Below, piece after piece: positions 27,199-37,728 of a DNA stretch of 64,000 bases. The position numbers and the translations under genes were made by a program. Under the pieces are notes generated by a model. The model did no database searches. It had not been told where the DNA came from and saw only the letters and a program-made list of their open reading frames with translations. Each line of letters starts with the position of its first letter. The stretch's first letter is position 1. Source of the DNA: Shewanella carassii (GTDB taxonomy: Bacteria; Pseudomonadota; Gammaproteobacteria; Enterobacterales; Shewanellaceae); the NCBI RefSeq assembly GCF_002777975.1, contig NZ_NGVS01000006.1:388100-452099 (forward strand). The letters run 5' to 3'.

Positions 27199-27856
27199 GA
27201 ATGCGCCCTTGCTGCAGGTGCCAGCGGCGCTGCATATAGGCGGCGGCCGTTTCGCTGTGGGTGACCATAAGAATGGCACTGCCGGCATCGGCGGCGAGAG
27301 CGCACAAAAGCTGCATTACCTCATCACCGGCGGCGGCATCCAGGTTGCCCGTCGGCTCATCGGCCAGCAGCAGTTCAGGCTTATGGGCCAAGGCGCGGGC
27401 AATGGCGACTCTCTGCTGTTGACCACCACTGAGGCTTTCGACTTCCCGGTTTAACAGTGGCGTCAGCCCCAGTGCCTGCACCAGGTGATCGCACCAGGTT
27501 TGCCAGCCTTCACCGAGCAGCGACAGGGGAAAGAGAATATTGTCGCGAACATTGAGCGGCGTCAGTAGGTTGAATTGCTGGAACACCACCCCCAGATGGC
27601 GGCGACGAAAGGCGCTCCACTGTTTGTCCTGCCAGCGGCTGCTGTCTTGACCTGCCAGCAGAATTCGGCCCTGATCCGGGTGCTCAAAACCGGCTATCAG
27701 ATTCAGCAGTGTGCTCTTGCCGCTGCCACTGGGGCCGGTCAATGCCACCGTCTCACCGGGTTTGATCTCCAGGCTGAGATTTTCCAGCACTCTGTGGGGG
27801 CGATCGCCATCCAAAAATCCTTTGCTTACCCCTTCCAGCAACACCTGGCTCTGCAT
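27191..27856 (-). CDS. ABC transporter ATP-binding protein, LolD/MacB type
   Basis: The ATG at 27856 has AGGAG upstream; a longer frame from 27898 lacks one. The 221-residue protein has a Walker A (GPSGSGKS, near residue 42), Q-loop (VVFQQFNLLTPL), signature LSGGQQQRVAIARAL, Walker B (LLLADEPTGNLD) and H-loop (MVTHS). The DEPTGNLD form is typical of LolD/MacB/FtsE ATPases. It powers the adjacent FtsX-type permease and is first in a three-gene operon with that permease and the lipocalin lipoprotein. Confidence 0.95.
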   Translation of the reverse strand: MQSQVLLEGVSKGFLDGDRPHRVLENLSLEIKPGETVALTGPSGSGKSTLLNLIAGFEHPDQGRILLAGQDSSRWQDKQWSAFRRRHLGVVFQQFNLLTPLNVRDNILFPLSLLGEGWQTWCDHLVQALGLTPLLNREVESLSGGQQQRVAIARALAHKPELLLADEPTGNLDAAAGDEVMQLLCALAADAGSAILMVTHSETAAAYMQRRWHLQQGRIHE

Positions 27857-28098
27857 TTGAACTCCTGTGAACCGCAGTAATCTGCTACAGCATAACAAGT
27901 TTTTTCAATCGGTGAACTCGACTTTCAGCTGCCATTGCGGTTCGAACTCAACTGAACTCACCCACAGGAGTTTGGGGCGAGGTCAAAATTTTTGCAGTAA
28001 ACAGGGCGTGAGTCGGCTTTGCCCCTTGAGCCGGAGGCCATTTAGGCGCAAACTGTGCCACCTGCCACGAATAACGTGGCAATCCGTTCGGATGAAGG
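27857..28098. other. Divergent intergenic region before the riboswitch
   Basis: About 240 bases between the ABC operon and the glycine riboswitch. It must hold both promoters but I could not assign boxes with confidence. Confidence 0.4.
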
Positions 28099-28310
28099 TA
28101 GCAGGAGAGTGGGGAATCGCCCCCACACCGACGAGGCAATTTCCACCGGTTAATCCGGTTGGAGGTACTCTTTCAGGTGCCGGTCAGCATTGACGGCGTG
28201 GACTGTTACTGGACGAGCCTCTGGAGAGACCGGGCATGCCCCGGCGCCGAAGGCGAAAGTGCTGGCTTAGGCCAGCGCGAAACGCTCAGGCAAAAGGACA
28301 GAGGAGAGGA
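28099..28310 (+). promoter_or_regulatory. Tandem glycine riboswitch
   Basis: The second aptamer (about 28213-28310) is clear: a CTGGAGAGACCG opening, the CGCCGAAGGCGAAAG core and the CTCAGGCAAAAGGACAGAGG closing block. An earlier half (about 28099-28211) has GGAGAG, CACCGACGAGGCAA and a GGACTG block in the same order, so it is the first aptamer of a tandem pair. The downstream gene is an alanine/glycine:cation symporter. A weak hairpin with a pyrimidine run (about 28362-28390) may be the expression platform, competing with pairing of ACAGAGG to a later CCTCTG. Confidence 0.92.
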
Positions 28311-28428
28311 TGATTGCACCGCCTTGCCTCTGGTGATCTTTCGCTTTTGGCCTCTGCTGCCGCGGTTTCGCAGCCATTTCTTTTCCTCCTCCGTTTATTA
28401 ATTTAGATGTTTAATAACTGAGGAATCT

Positions 28429-29790
28429 ATGGATTTTCATGCACTTCTTACCCAGATAAACAGCATTGTCTGGGGACCTGTCACCCTAATCTTGCTGGTG
28501 GGAACCGGTGTTTACCTGAGCTTTAGACTGGGATTCATTCAACTGTTGCGTCTGCCGCTGGCGCTGCAATTGCTGTTCAAACCCGCTAATGGCAAGGGGG
28601 AGCTCTCCTCTTTCGCTGCCCTCTGTACCGCACTGTCGGCCACCATAGGCACGGGCAATATTGTTGGGGTAGCTACCGCCATTAAACTCGGTGGCCCCGG
28701 AGCCCTGTTCTGGATGTGGGTTGCCGCCCTTTTTGGTATGGCTACCAAGTACGCCGAGTGCCTATTGGCGCTTAAGTTTCGTACCACTGACTGCCATGGC
28801 AATATCGCCGGTGGCCCCATGTACTACATAGAAAAAGGCTTAGGGCTCGGTTGGTTGGCCAAGCTGTTTGCGGTTTTCGGTGTCGGTGTCGCTTTTTTCG
28901 GTATCGGGACTTTTGCTCAGGTCAACGCGATTTCTGAGGCCATGACCATCGCCTTTGATGTGCCAGCCTGGAGCACGGCCGTGGTGCTGACCTCGCTGGT
29001 GGCAGCTGTGACGCTAGGGGGGATAAAGCGGATTGCGGCTGTGGCACAAAAGTTAGTGCCCACTATGGCTATAGGCTATGTGGTTGCCTGTCTTTGGGTG
29101 CTGCTGAGTGCCAGTGAGGCGATCCCGGATGCGATAGCGCTGGTGCTGCATTCCGCCTTCAATCCGGTGGCGGCGACCGGTGGCTTTTTGGGGGCCGGTA
29201 TCGCCCTGGCGATTCAAACCGGGATTGCTCGTGGGGTATTCTCCAACGAGTCGGGTTTGGGTAGTGCCCCGATAGCGGCGGCAGCCGCCAAGACCAAGGA
29301 GCCGGTTGAGCAGGGGCTGGTGAGCATGACGGGCACCTTCTTCGACACCATTATCATCTGCACTATGACGGGTTTGGTGCTTATTCTTACCGGTGTATGG
29401 AGTGGTGATACCGCCGGAGCCGGTATGACCAGCGCCGCTTTCTCCAGTGCTACTACGCCGCTGATTGGTCAGTATTTGGTAACCGTAGCGCTGGTGTGTT
29501 TCGCCTTTACCACCATTCTTGGCTGGAACTATTACGGCGATCGCTGCTGGAGCTATCTCACCAAGGGCCGCTGGATCCCACTCTATCGCTGGATTTTTCT
29601 CGGACTTATCGCCTCGGGCGCCTTTATTAAGCTGGATCTCATCTGGCTGCTTGCCGACATAGTCAACGGCTTGATGGCGATACCCAACCTGATTGCCATC
29701 ATAGGTCTGCGCCATCTAGTGCTGGCAGAAACCCGCAGTTATTTTCAGCGGCTGAGTGGCCGAGATGAGGAAGCCGTAGTTCAGTTATGA
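28429..29790 (+). CDS. Alanine/glycine:cation symporter (AGCS family)
   Basis: The 453-residue protein has about eleven helices and the AGCS blocks TALSATIGTGNIVGVATAI (near residue 65), MATKYAECLLALKFR and FSNESGLGSAPIAAAAA (near 275). Family members import alanine or glycine with sodium or protons. The glycine riboswitch directly upstream makes glycine the likely ligand and probably a substrate. Such carriers may work in uptake, or be switched off or on so that excess glycine is handled. GAGGAA precedes the ATG. A strong terminator follows 110 bases after the stop. Confidence 0.93.
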   Translation: MDFHALLTQINSIVWGPVTLILLVGTGVYLSFRLGFIQLLRLPLALQLLFKPANGKGELSSFAALCTALSATIGTGNIVGVATAIKLGGPGALFWMWVAALFGMATKYAECLLALKFRTTDCHGNIAGGPMYYIEKGLGLGWLAKLFAVFGVGVAFFGIGTFAQVNAISEAMTIAFDVPAWSTAVVLTSLVAAVTLGGIKRIAAVAQKLVPTMAIGYVVACLWVLLSASEAIPDAIALVLHSAFNPVAATGGFLGAGIALAIQTGIARGVFSNESGLGSAPIAAAAAKTKEPVEQGLVSMTGTFFDTIIICTMTGLVLILTGVWSGDTAGAGMTSAAFSSATTPLIGQYLVTVALVCFAFTTILGWNYYGDRCWSYLTKGRWIPLYRWIFLGLIASGAFIKLDLIWLLADIVNGLMAIPNLIAIIGLRHLVLAETRSYFQRLSGRDEEAVVQL

Positions 29791-29899
29791 CATTTCCACC
29801 CGTTTGAAACCGGGAGGAAGACAGGAGTCGTTGCGAAGGCCGCTGGTTTCTAGTGGACCAAGAGGTGGCAACAAACAATCCGTTGTCGTCATTCAAACC

Positions 29900-29939
29900 A
29901 GCCGCGGAGGTTCAGCTCGAACCTCCGCGGCTTTGTTTA
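29900..29939 (+). terminator. Terminator after the AGCS symporter
   Basis: Thirteen-base-pair stem GCCGCGGAGGTTC/GAACCTCCGCGGC with a five-base loop, followed by TTTGTTTATT. Confidence 0.9.
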
Positions 29940-30184
29940 TTGGCGGTGTCGATTTTTACTTGTGGGAATCGGCGCTGGTTGTTGATGATATTTACTAAAC
30001 TTGAGCTGCCTCACTTGTTTAAAACCATGGCTAGTGCTTAAATTGTAAGGTTATTTTTTAATCTCTAATCAGTTAGTTGACCTCAGTCTCCTGATGTTCT
30101 TCGGCGTTCATTGCCCAAGAGAGTGTGCCTGACTACAGGGTGTTACTCGCAGCCCTCTAAAAAATTCATCAGAGAAGCAAAACT
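29940..30184 (+). other. Intergenic region before the sensor kinase
   Basis: About 245 bases between the terminator and the kinase ATG. I see no gene or known RNA; the kinase promoter should lie here. Confidence 0.5.
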
Positions 30185-33100
30185 ATGCCGGATACCGCGA
30201 CACTCAGGACTTTTCGCAGCCGTATATTGCTACAGATAGCCATTCCGTTAATCACTATCATGACGGTGGTCTCTGGAGTGACCGGCTGGTTTAATTATCA
30301 GGATGAAGAGAAGGCTTTCTTCACCGATTTGGCCGAAAAGGCTGACTTTGCCGCTAAAAGGCTCGAGTTTGAGCTGTCTTTAGCACAGCGGGATACCCAA
30401 ACACTGGCCTTTGATCTGGGTAATCTCGAGTCCTTTGAACACTTGTTGCAACCCGGCAACCTCTATCATCTTCTTACTGAAAGATTGCATCGTAACCCCA
30501 ACTTTTACGGCAGCGCCATCGCCTTCCAACCCGGGGTTTTGGACGGTCAAAAACGCTTCGCGCCCTATGCTTTCCGCCAGGATCTTTCTATTGCGACCAT
30601 GGACATAGGTCAGGAAGCCTACGATTACACCAGCGGTGAGTGGGCTTGGTGGACCGAAGCACTCAAGCTGGCGGATGGGTTTTGGACTCCCCCTTATTTT
30701 GATGAGGGTGCCGGCAATACGCTGATGATCACTTTTTCACAGCGCTTTGGTGGTGAAGCGGCGCCATTGGGCGTGGTTACTACGGATCTGGCTCTCTCCA
30801 GTCTACCTGCTCGTTTGGGTATAGATCCTAAAAAGCTGTTGGTGCTGGATAACCAGGGGCATCTCATCTATCACCCGGACAATAATCTTAACCGCAGCGC
30901 TAAACTGGAAGATTGGCTCGCCAATACTGCCGAGGGCAAAGAAGCGGCGCAGCATGTCTATGCCGCCGACACCCCCGAGGTGGCCTTGAGCGATCTCAAT
31001 GATGTGCAGTATTTAGCCAGTGTCGCCAGAGTGGCACCCTTGGAATGGCGGGTATTGGTGATTACCCCGCAGAAGCAGTTATTGCGTTCTTTCCTGAAAA
31101 ACTTCAGTTCTCTGACGATTAACCTGTTGCTACTGGCGATGATACTGCTGGTCACCAGTTATTGGAGTGCCAAGCGTCTCACCCAGCCTCTGGAGCAGTT
31201 GGAGGCCGGGATAGTGGATTTCAGCAAGGGGTTGATCAAACGTTTGCAAAAGCCCGAAGGTGTGGTGCGGGAGATTGCGACTCTCAGCAATAAATTCAAT
31301 GAGATGGCTGAAATTCTCGAGGAGAGGGAACAGGCGCTGCTCGACTCCCGTGGTAACAGATTTGCCAAACTTATCGATGGTATGAGTGACAAGTCCTTCT
31401 ACTGCTCTATGGATCCCAACGGTGCCATAGTACAGGCCAGTGATGGGGTGGAGAAGGTCTTGGGTATCACTCCAGAGGTGCTCAGGCGCAAGTATCAGCG
31501 GCTGTTTTCCAGCAACAGCATCAACGAAGCCAACTGGCAGTATATGGAGCGGGCGTTGGCCGGAGAGTCCGTGCCGCCACATCAGGTGGAGCTGGCCGAT
31601 GTCGAGGGCGGGCTGAGGCGTTTGGATCTGTTTATGCAGCCTCTGCTCGATGATGAAGGTAAGCTGATTTCGGTAGAGATGTTGTTCAATGATGTCACCG
31701 AGCAGTTTTCTGCCGCGGCCTGGGCCAATGCCGTGCTGGAAGCGGCGCCAGAGGCGATGTTGATTGTCGATGAAGGCGGCATGTTGGTGTTCTCTAACAG
31801 CCGCTGTCAGGAACTGTTCGGTTATGACGCCGAGGAGATGCTCAAACTCAATATCGACCAACTGCTGCCGGAAGTGGACCGGTTGGAGCATGCGGCTAAG
31901 CGCCATGCTTTTGTAACCGAGGGCAAAGAGCGCATGATGGCCAAGGGCAAGGCGCTGCAGGCACTCAAGTGTGATGGCTCCCAGTTCCCGGTGCAGATAG
32001 GTTTGAGCCTGTTGCCGGTCGATCATCAGGGTAAACGTCAGGTGGCGGCATCGATTCGGGACCTGACCGAGCAACTGGCGGTAGAACGCAAAATTCGCGA
32101 GAGCGAGAGCCGTTTTCGCGGCCTGGTATCCAATATTCCCGGCGCCGTTTATCGTACCCGGGTCGATGAACAGTGGACCATGGAATATGTCAGCGACAAT
32201 ATCACTGAGATAAGTGGTTATCCGGCCTGGCACTTTATCGATAGCAAGAAGCGCAGCTATGGCTCCCTGGTCATAGATGAAGATAAACAACTGTGTATCG
32301 ATACTATCAACTCGGCTCTGGCCGAGCAGCAACCCTTCGATGTCGAGTACCGGATTCGCCACCGGGATGGCGCTGTGCGCTGGATCCATGAAAAGGGTAA
32401 GGCTACTTATGACGAAGACGGTAATCCGCTGTGGTTTGATGGCAGTCTCAATGACATCACCGACAGCAAGCTGGCTCAGGAAAAGATGGAGCAGTCACGG
32501 GAACAACTGGAAACCATCACAGAGTCTGTGCCCAGCACTGTGTATCAACTGTTTTGGCAAAGCCCACAGCAACGCAGATTCACCTTCCTTTCCAGCGCCG
32601 CCATCGCCACGCTGGGGCATCACAAGAATGAGGTGATGGCCGACTTTGAGCTGGTGGCCGAGCGGATCGTTGCCGAAGACAGGGACAGCATTATTCGTCT
32701 GCTTTCGGGTGAGAATGGTCTGCAATGGATCAAAGAGTTTCGCTACCAACATCCTTCCGGTGAGATGCGCTGGCTCGAGGCCGGTGCCAAGGGCAGTAAG
32801 CAACAGGATGGCATGCTTTGGAATGGCTATCTGACCGATATCAGTGGCCGTAAGGCGATGGAAACCGAGCTGGCCCAGAGCGAGGCCCACTTCCGCGCCC
32901 TGTTCGATAACGCAGGTATAGGCATAGTCAACCTGGATGATCGCGGCAACATAATGGACTGCAACGGCCAGTTCTGCACTGATATGGGGATGAGTGCCGA
33001 GCAGCTGAAACGTCGCTCGTTTGCCGACTTGATGGCGCCTGAAGATAGAGGTAATGCCAGCGAACTGTATGAACGGCTGAAGCGGAGTGACGATCACAGT

Positions 33101-35482
33101 GTCAGCGGTGAGTGGCGCCTGCTCAGTGCTTCGGGCGAGCCTATGTGGATGGCAGTCAACGCTTCTGAACTCGAGGAAGATGAAGTACGGCAACGCTCCG
33201 TCGTCATGAGTATTGCCAACATCACCCGCTTGAAACTCTTGTCCAACGAGTTGATGTTGGCCAAGGAAGATGCCGATGCCGCCAACAAGGCCAAGAGTGA
33301 CTTCCTTGCCAATATGTCCCACGAGATCCGCACCCCGATGAACGCCATTATCGGCATGTCTCAGCTGTGCCTGCAGACCAAGCTGGATCGCAAACAGCGT
33401 AATTATGTGGAAAAAATCGAACGGGCGTCGCAATCCCTGCTGGGGATCATCAATGACATTCTCGACTTCTCCAAGATAGAGGCCGGCAAGCTGGATATCG
33501 AAGTGGTGCCGTTCCAGCTCGACAGCATTCTGGAAGATCTCGGGGATATGTTCTCTGAGCGCGCCGCCGACAAACAGCTGGAACTGCTGTTTGCTGTGGC
33601 CCCAAGCGTGCCTAGTCACTTGGAAGGTGATCCGCTGCGTCTCGGTCAGGTATTGATTAACCTGATGAATAACGCCATTAAATTCACTGAACGCGGTGAA
33701 GTGATGCTGTCGATAACCGAGCTCAGCCGTGAGCAGGATGAAGTGATCCTGAGATTCGCGGTGCGCGACAGTGGCATAGGTCTAACGGCCGAGCAGCAGG
33801 CCAGATTATTCAAGTCTTTCAGCCAAGCCGATACTTCTACCACCCGTAAATACGGCGGTACCGGGCTTGGGCTGGCGATTTCCAAACAGCTGGTGGAACT
33901 GATGGGCGGTGAAATCGGGGTTGAGAGCCAGTTTGGCAACGGCAGCTGTTTCTTCTTCACTGTGCGTCTCAAGGTGGCGGACAACGATGCTTTGAATGTA
34001 GAGCAGGAGCTGGAGGGCATGCCGATTCTGGTGGTCGATGACAACGGCACTGCCAGAGATATCTTGCGTACCACGCTCGAGAGCATGGGCTTTGCCGTCG
34101 ATTGCGCCCGCAGCGGCATGGAGGCACTGGATAAGGTGAAGCGCCAGTCCTACAAGATGGCCCTGATCGATTGGAAGATGCCTGAGCTGGACGGCATGGA
34201 AACCGCGCGGCAAATGTTGCAGTTAAAGGAGCCGCCGCTGATCCTCATGGTGTCGGCTCATGCCAATAGCGATTTTATCGAACAGCTGGAGCGGCTCGGG
34301 TTGAATGGCTATATCACCAAGCCGGTCAGTGCCTCCAGGCTGCTCGATGGCATCATGCTGGCGCTTGGGCGTCAGGGGCATATTCCCATCAGACGCAAGG
34401 CCTTGGATCTCGAATCCCTGCAACTGGCGGCGCTTGCCGGCAAGCGTGTGCTGCTGGTGGAAGACAACGAGATGAACCAGGAAGTCGCGACCGAGTTTCT
34501 CGAGCAGGTAGGCATAAACTTATCCATTGCCGAGAATGGCCAGATAGCACTGGAGAAGTTGGCGCAGCAACCGTTTGATCTTGTGTTGATGGACTGTCAG
34601 ATGCCGGTGATGGATGGATATCAGGCCACAGAGGCACTGCGTAAGATGCCAGGGCTTGAGCAGTTACCTGTGATTGCCATGACGGCCAATGCCATGGCCG
34701 GTGATAAGGAGATGTGTTTGCGAGTCGGCATGAATGATCACATCGCCAAACCGATAGAAGTCAGTCTCTTGTACCAGGTGTTGTTGCAATATCTGACCGG
34801 TGGTTCAAGGCTCGGCTCACCGGAAAACGCTGAGGTCGGCGAACCGAGTGAGGAAAAAACTGCCCATTTAGTGAGTTGGCCAGAACAGGAGAGTCTGGAT
34901 ATCGATCGGGGGCTGCAGCTGGTGCAGTATTCTGAGCGCCTCTATCGACGCATCTTCGAGCGTTTTCTCACCAGTCAGGGTAATGTCGGTAAACGGATCC
35001 GCAAGGCGCTCAAGGAGCAACAGCAGGAAGAAGCCGTTCGGGCGGCGCATACCCTAAAGGGGTTGGCAGGTAACCTCTGTTCCGAGCCTTTGGTGGAAGA
35101 GGCCAGGCAATTGGAGGCTAAGTTGGCGGCTGGTGAAGCGTGTGAGCAAGAGTTGCTGGCGGTGGAAACCCGGGTCGCAGCCATTGTTGAAGCCATTGCA
35201 ACCTGGATAGGTGATAAGCCACAAAGTGATCCTCAGAAGGAAGCTGATGCCGCCGAGGAGATGGATACCGAGGCGCTCAAAGCGGCGCTGGTGCAGTTGT
35301 TGCAAACTCTGGAAGACGCCGATGCCGATGCCGTTGTTCAGCTGGAAGCCTTGAGCCGCCGGGTGAGTCAACCTTTGTGGCAGCGCCTGAAACCCGTCAG
35401 CAGCATGGTCGGCAGCTATCAGTTTGACGATGCTGCCGACCTTATTCGCGAATTACAACAAGAGCTGAACGAGGCGGAATAA
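30185..35482 (+). CDS. Large hybrid sensor histidine kinase (Cache, HAMP, five PAS, HK, two REC, Hpt)
   Basis: The 1765-residue protein has, in order: a membrane helix (14-35), a periplasmic Cache-like sensor (36-305), a second helix (308-328), HAMP (329-385), five PAS domains (about 388-510, 512-635, 638-760, 773-895, 898-1025), a HisKA domain with histidine 1046 in [10 protein letters not shown], an ATPase domain (about 1148-1260), two receiver domains with aspartates 1329 and 1470, an Hpt domain with histidine 1622 in AHTLKG, and a C-terminal helical tail. All phosphorelay residues are present. A response regulator with an HD-GYP output domain follows 91 bases later and is the obvious partner, which would link the relay to c-di-GMP breakdown. 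The ligand is unknown. Confidence 0.93.
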   Translation: MPDTATLRTFRSRILLQIAIPLITIMTVVSGVTGWFNYQDEEKAFFTDLAEKADFAAKRLEFELSLAQRDTQTLAFDLGNLESFEHLLQPGNLYHLLTERLHRNPNFYGSAIAFQPGVLDGQKRFAPYAFRQDLSIATMDIGQEAYDYTSGEWAWWTEALKLADGFWTPPYFDEGAGNTLMITFSQRFGGEAAPLGVVTTDLALSSLPARLGIDPKKLLVLDNQGHLIYHPDNNLNRSAKLEDWLANTAEGKEAAQHVYAADTPEVALSDLNDVQYLASVARVAPLEWRVLVITPQKQLLRSFLKNFSSLTINLLLLAMILLVTSYWSAKRLTQPLEQLEAGIVDFSKGLIKRLQKPEGVVREIATLSNKFNEMAEILEEREQALLDSRGNRFAKLIDGMSDKSFYCSMDPNGAIVQASDGVEKVLGITPEVLRRKYQRLFSSNSINEANWQYMERALAGESVPPHQVELADVEGGLRRLDLFMQPLLDDEGKLISVEMLFNDVTEQFSAAAWANAVLEAAPEAMLIVDEGGMLVFSNSRCQELFGYDAEEMLKLNIDQLLPEVDRLEHAAKRHAFVTEGKERMMAKGKALQALKCDGSQFPVQIGLSLLPVDHQGKRQVAASIRDLTEQLAVERKIRESESRFRGLVSNIPGAVYRTRVDEQWTMEYVSDNITEISGYPAWHFIDSKKRSYGSLVIDEDKQLCIDTINSALAEQQPFDVEYRIRHRDGAVRWIHEKGKATYDEDGNPLWFDGSLNDITDSKLAQEKMEQSREQLETITESVPSTVYQLFWQSPQQRRFTFLSSAAIATLGHHKNEVMADFELVAERIVAEDRDSIIRLLSGENGLQWIKEFRYQHPSGEMRWLEAGAKGSKQQDGMLWNGYLTDISGRKAMETELAQSEAHFRALFDNAGIGIVNLDDRGNIMDCNGQFCTDMGMSAEQLKRRSFADLMAPEDRGNASELYERLKRSDDHSVSGEWRLLSASGEPMWMAVNASELEEDEVRQRSVVMSIANITRLKLLSNELMLAKEDADAANKAKSDFLANMSHEIRTPMNAIIGMSQLCLQTKLDRKQRNYVEKIERASQSLLGIINDILDFSKIEAGKLDIEVVPFQLDSILEDLGDMFSERAADKQLELLFAVAPSVPSHLEGDPLRLGQVLINLMNNAIKFTERGEVMLSITELSREQDEVILRFAVRDSGIGLTAEQQARLFKSFSQADTSTTRKYGGTGLGLAISKQLVELMGGEIGVESQFGNGSCFFFTVRLKVADNDALNVEQELEGMPILVVDDNGTARDILRTTLESMGFAVDCARSGMEALDKVKRQSYKMALIDWKMPELDGMETARQMLQLKEPPLILMVSAHANSDFIEQLERLGLNGYITKPVSASRLLDGIMLALGRQGHIPIRRKALDLESLQLAALAGKRVLLVEDNEMNQEVATEFLEQVGINLSIAENGQIALEKLAQQPFDLVLMDCQMPVMDGYQATEALRKMPGLEQLPVIAMTANAMAGDKEMCLRVGMNDHIAKPIEVSLLYQVLLQYLTGGSRLGSPENAEVGEPSEEKTAHLVSWPEQESLDIDRGLQLVQYSERLYRRIFERFLTSQGNVGKRIRKALKEQQQEEAVRAAHTLKGLAGNLCSEPLVEEARQLEAKLAAGEACEQELLAVETRVAAIVEAIATWIGDKPQSDPQKEADAAEEMDTEALKAALVQLLQTLEDADADAVVQLEALSRRVSQPLWQRLKPVSSMVGSYQFDDAADLIRELQQELNEAE

Positions 35483-35573
35483 GCCTGACTATACTCAACA
35501 GATAATTACGGGCTACGGCGGAACCTGCCGTGCCGAGATGTAAATCGGTGTCTGGAGCAAGAGGGAGATAGGG

Positions 35574-36605
35574 ATGGAAAAAGCCACTGTGCTGGTGGTG
35601 GATGATACACCGGAGAACATAGATATTCTGGTGGGGATCCTTGGCGACGATTATAAACTCAAGGTGGCGATAGATGGTCCCAGAGCCTTGGCGTTGGCAC
35701 AAAAGACTCCTCCGGATCTGATCCTTCTGGATGTGATGATGCCGGGCATGAATGGCTATGAAGTCTGTAAGCGTCTCAAGCAGGAACCCATGACCAGCCA
35801 TATTCCGGTGATCTTTGTCACCGCCCTTTCAGATGTTGCCGATGAGACCCAAGGCTTTGATTTGGGTGCTGTCGACTACATCACTAAGCCTGTCAGCGCC
35901 CCGATAGTCAAGGCCAGGGTGCGTAACCACTTGGCCCTCTATGATCAGAAACGTTTGCTGGAGCAACAGGTACGCGAACGCACCCGTGAGCTGGAGCAGA
36001 CCCGCTTCGAGATCATTCGTCGTCTGGGCCGCGCCGCCGAATATAAGGATAATGAGACCGGCTTGCACGTTATTCGCATGAGCCATTATGCCAAGTTGCT
36101 GGCACAGCAGGCCAAGCTGCCGGACCACTTTTGCGAACTGCTCTATAACGCGGCGCCCATGCATGATATCGGCAAGATAGGCACGCCGGACGCTGTGCTG
36201 AAAAAACCGGCCAAACTGGATGCCGAAGAGTGGCTGATCATGCAACAACACGCCGAAATCGGCGCCGAGATCATTGGAGAGCATCCTGATCCTCTGTTGC
36301 AGATGTCCCGGCGCATTGCGCTGACCCACCACGAGAAGTGGGATGGCTCAGGTTATCCCAATGGCTTGAAGGGACAGGAGATTCCCTTGGAGGGGCGGAT
36401 AGTCGCTATCGCAGATGTCTTTGATGCCCTGACCTCGATTCGCCCTTACAAGAAGGCCTGGAGCATAGAAGATACCATGGCGCTACTGGAGTCCGAGGCG
36501 GGAAAACACTTCGATCCTGAACTGGTGGAACTGTTCAAACAGATACTGCCTCAGGTGATTGAGGTGCGAGATACCCATATGGAAACCGAGCCTGGCGCCG
36601 AGTAG
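35574..36605 (+). CDS. Response regulator with HD-GYP phosphodiesterase domain
   Basis: The 343-residue protein has a receiver domain (1-120, phosphorylatable aspartate 53 in LLLDVMMPG), a coiled linker (about 122-150) and an HD-GYP domain. The HD pair is H197-D198 in PMHDIGKIG, and HHEKWDGSGYP covers 252-262, so the metal site and the GYP motif are intact. Such proteins hydrolyse cyclic di-GMP. The strong GAGGGAGA site and closeness to the hybrid kinase suggest one operon and a phosphorelay pair. Bidirectional terminator after it. Confidence 0.95.
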   Translation: MEKATVLVVDDTPENIDILVGILGDDYKLKVAIDGPRALALAQKTPPDLILLDVMMPGMNGYEVCKRLKQEPMTSHIPVIFVTALSDVADETQGFDLGAVDYITKPVSAPIVKARVRNHLALYDQKRLLEQQVRERTRELEQTRFEIIRRLGRAAEYKDNETGLHVIRMSHYAKLLAQQAKLPDHFCELLYNAAPMHDIGKIGTPDAVLKKPAKLDAEEWLIMQQHAEIGAEIIGEHPDPLLQMSRRIALTHHEKWDGSGYPNGLKGQEIPLEGRIVAIADVFDALTSIRPYKKAWSIEDTMALLESEAGKHFDPELVELFKQILPQVIEVRDTHMETEPGAE

Positions 36606-36619
36606 CGACGAACGGCAGA

Positions 36620-36652
36620 TAAAAATAAAGGCGCCGAAGGCGCCTTTATTGG
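36620..36652. terminator. Bidirectional terminator
   Basis: AATAAAGGCGCC/GGCGCCTTTATT stem with a three-base loop, between the convergent HD-GYP gene and ygfZ. Confidence 0.85.
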
Positions 36653-36663
36653 GTCACTCATTG

Positions 36664-37629
36664 TTACTCCTGCTCTTCCAGAGAGTAGGGCAGAGGCAGT
36701 ACCGTCAGTTCGCTATTTTCATCATCGGCGATGCGGAATTGGGCGCCGACTTCAGTGTCATTGGCCAGCACTGCGGTCAGCAGTAACTCGCCATTTCGTT
36801 GTACGGCTTCAATAATGCTACCGCCCTTACGAAAACCTTCATCCAACGCCATTTCCAGCGTGGTTTCTGGGGTGACATCGACAGTCGCTTTACCCTTGAG
36901 GATATAGAGGGCTCGCTTGTTGCCGCCGCGATACTTCATTCTGGCCACGGTTTCCTGGCCCATATAGCAACCCTTGGTGAAGCTGATGCCATTGATGGCC
37001 TGCAGGTTGCACATTTGCGGTACAAACTGGCCCATGTGTGATGCCGGCAGGTTAGGGTAGGCGGCGAGGATTTCCAGCTCTTGCCAGGCACTGGCATCGA
37101 CTAGTGGCTGTTGCTGACACAAGGCTTCGGCCTGGGCCTTGGGCAGTACCAGAATAAAGCGTTCGTCGTCCTGTAGCACTACGCCGCCATCGAAGGTGCT
37201 GACTTGTTGCTCGGCGTTGAAGCCCGGGAACTGTTCAGCCAGCCAAGCGGCTGCCTTGGCGCCGGCAACACCCAGAAGGCTGTAATCGTCACTGGCATCG
37301 ACCAGTTCGGCCTTACTGAATACCGCATATTTCTTTAGTTGCGGTAGGTCGGCAGCCAGGGTATCTCTTGGCATCATCAACATCAGAGCATCACCCAGGG
37401 CAAAGGTTCTGAAGCTTGAAAGCATTTTGCCCTTGGGATCGCAGTGCGCACCCCAACGCCACTCCTCGGCCGTGAGAGAGCTGATATCTGTGGTGACCTG
37501 ACCGTGAATAAAGCTGCGGCCCTGTTCACCGGTAACGGCGAGCAGACCCAAGTGAGAGAGACGGGAAATAAGCAGATCCGGAATGCCGGCATCCAGTGGC
37601 CAATCGGGCTGAGAAACGCAAATGCTCAT
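36664..37629 (-). CDS. ygfZ: tRNA-modifying protein YgfZ (folate-binding, Fe-S enzyme repair)
   Basis: The 321-residue protein has the GcvT-like folate-binding fold. It contains the YgfZ signature KGCYMGQE near residue 225, whose cysteine is essential, and the early block GRSFIHGQVTTDI. Family knowledge: YgfZ uses tetrahydrofolate and supports iron-sulfur enzymes such as MiaB, so its loss affects tRNA thiomethylation. CAGGA precedes the ATG. It is located after serA on the same strand but is separated by a terminator, so it is its own unit. Confidence 0.95.
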   Translation of the reverse strand: MSICVSQPDWPLDAGIPDLLISRLSHLGLLAVTGEQGRSFIHGQVTTDISSLTAEEWRWGAHCDPKGKMLSSFRTFALGDALMLMMPRDTLAADLPQLKKYAVFSKAELVDASDDYSLLGVAGAKAAAWLAEQFPGFNAEQQVSTFDGGVVLQDDERFILVLPKAQAEALCQQQPLVDASAWQELEILAAYPNLPASHMGQFVPQMCNLQAINGISFTKGCYMGQETVARMKYRGGNKRALYILKGKATVDVTPETTLEMALDEGFRKGGSIIEAVQRNGELLLTAVLANDTEVGAQFRIADDENSELTVLPLPYSLEEQE

Positions 37630-37689
37630 AACAAGATCCTGAGATTGAAGGCATTAAGAGATCTGCGATTGTAGCGGATTTAACAGAAA

Positions 37690-37724
37690 TAAACAGGGCG
37701 CCAATGGCAATATGGCGCCCTGTA
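37690..37724 (-). terminator. Terminator of serA
   Basis: Eleven-base-pair stem ACAGGGCGCCA/TGGCGCCCTGT, followed on the minus strand by TTATTTCTG. Confidence 0.8.
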
Positions 37725-37728
37725 AAAA

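Noticed and set aside
31130..32389. A 419-codon minus-strand frame inside the hybrid kinase gene
   Set aside because: Lies fully within PAS domain coding sequence; low complexity typical of antisense frames.
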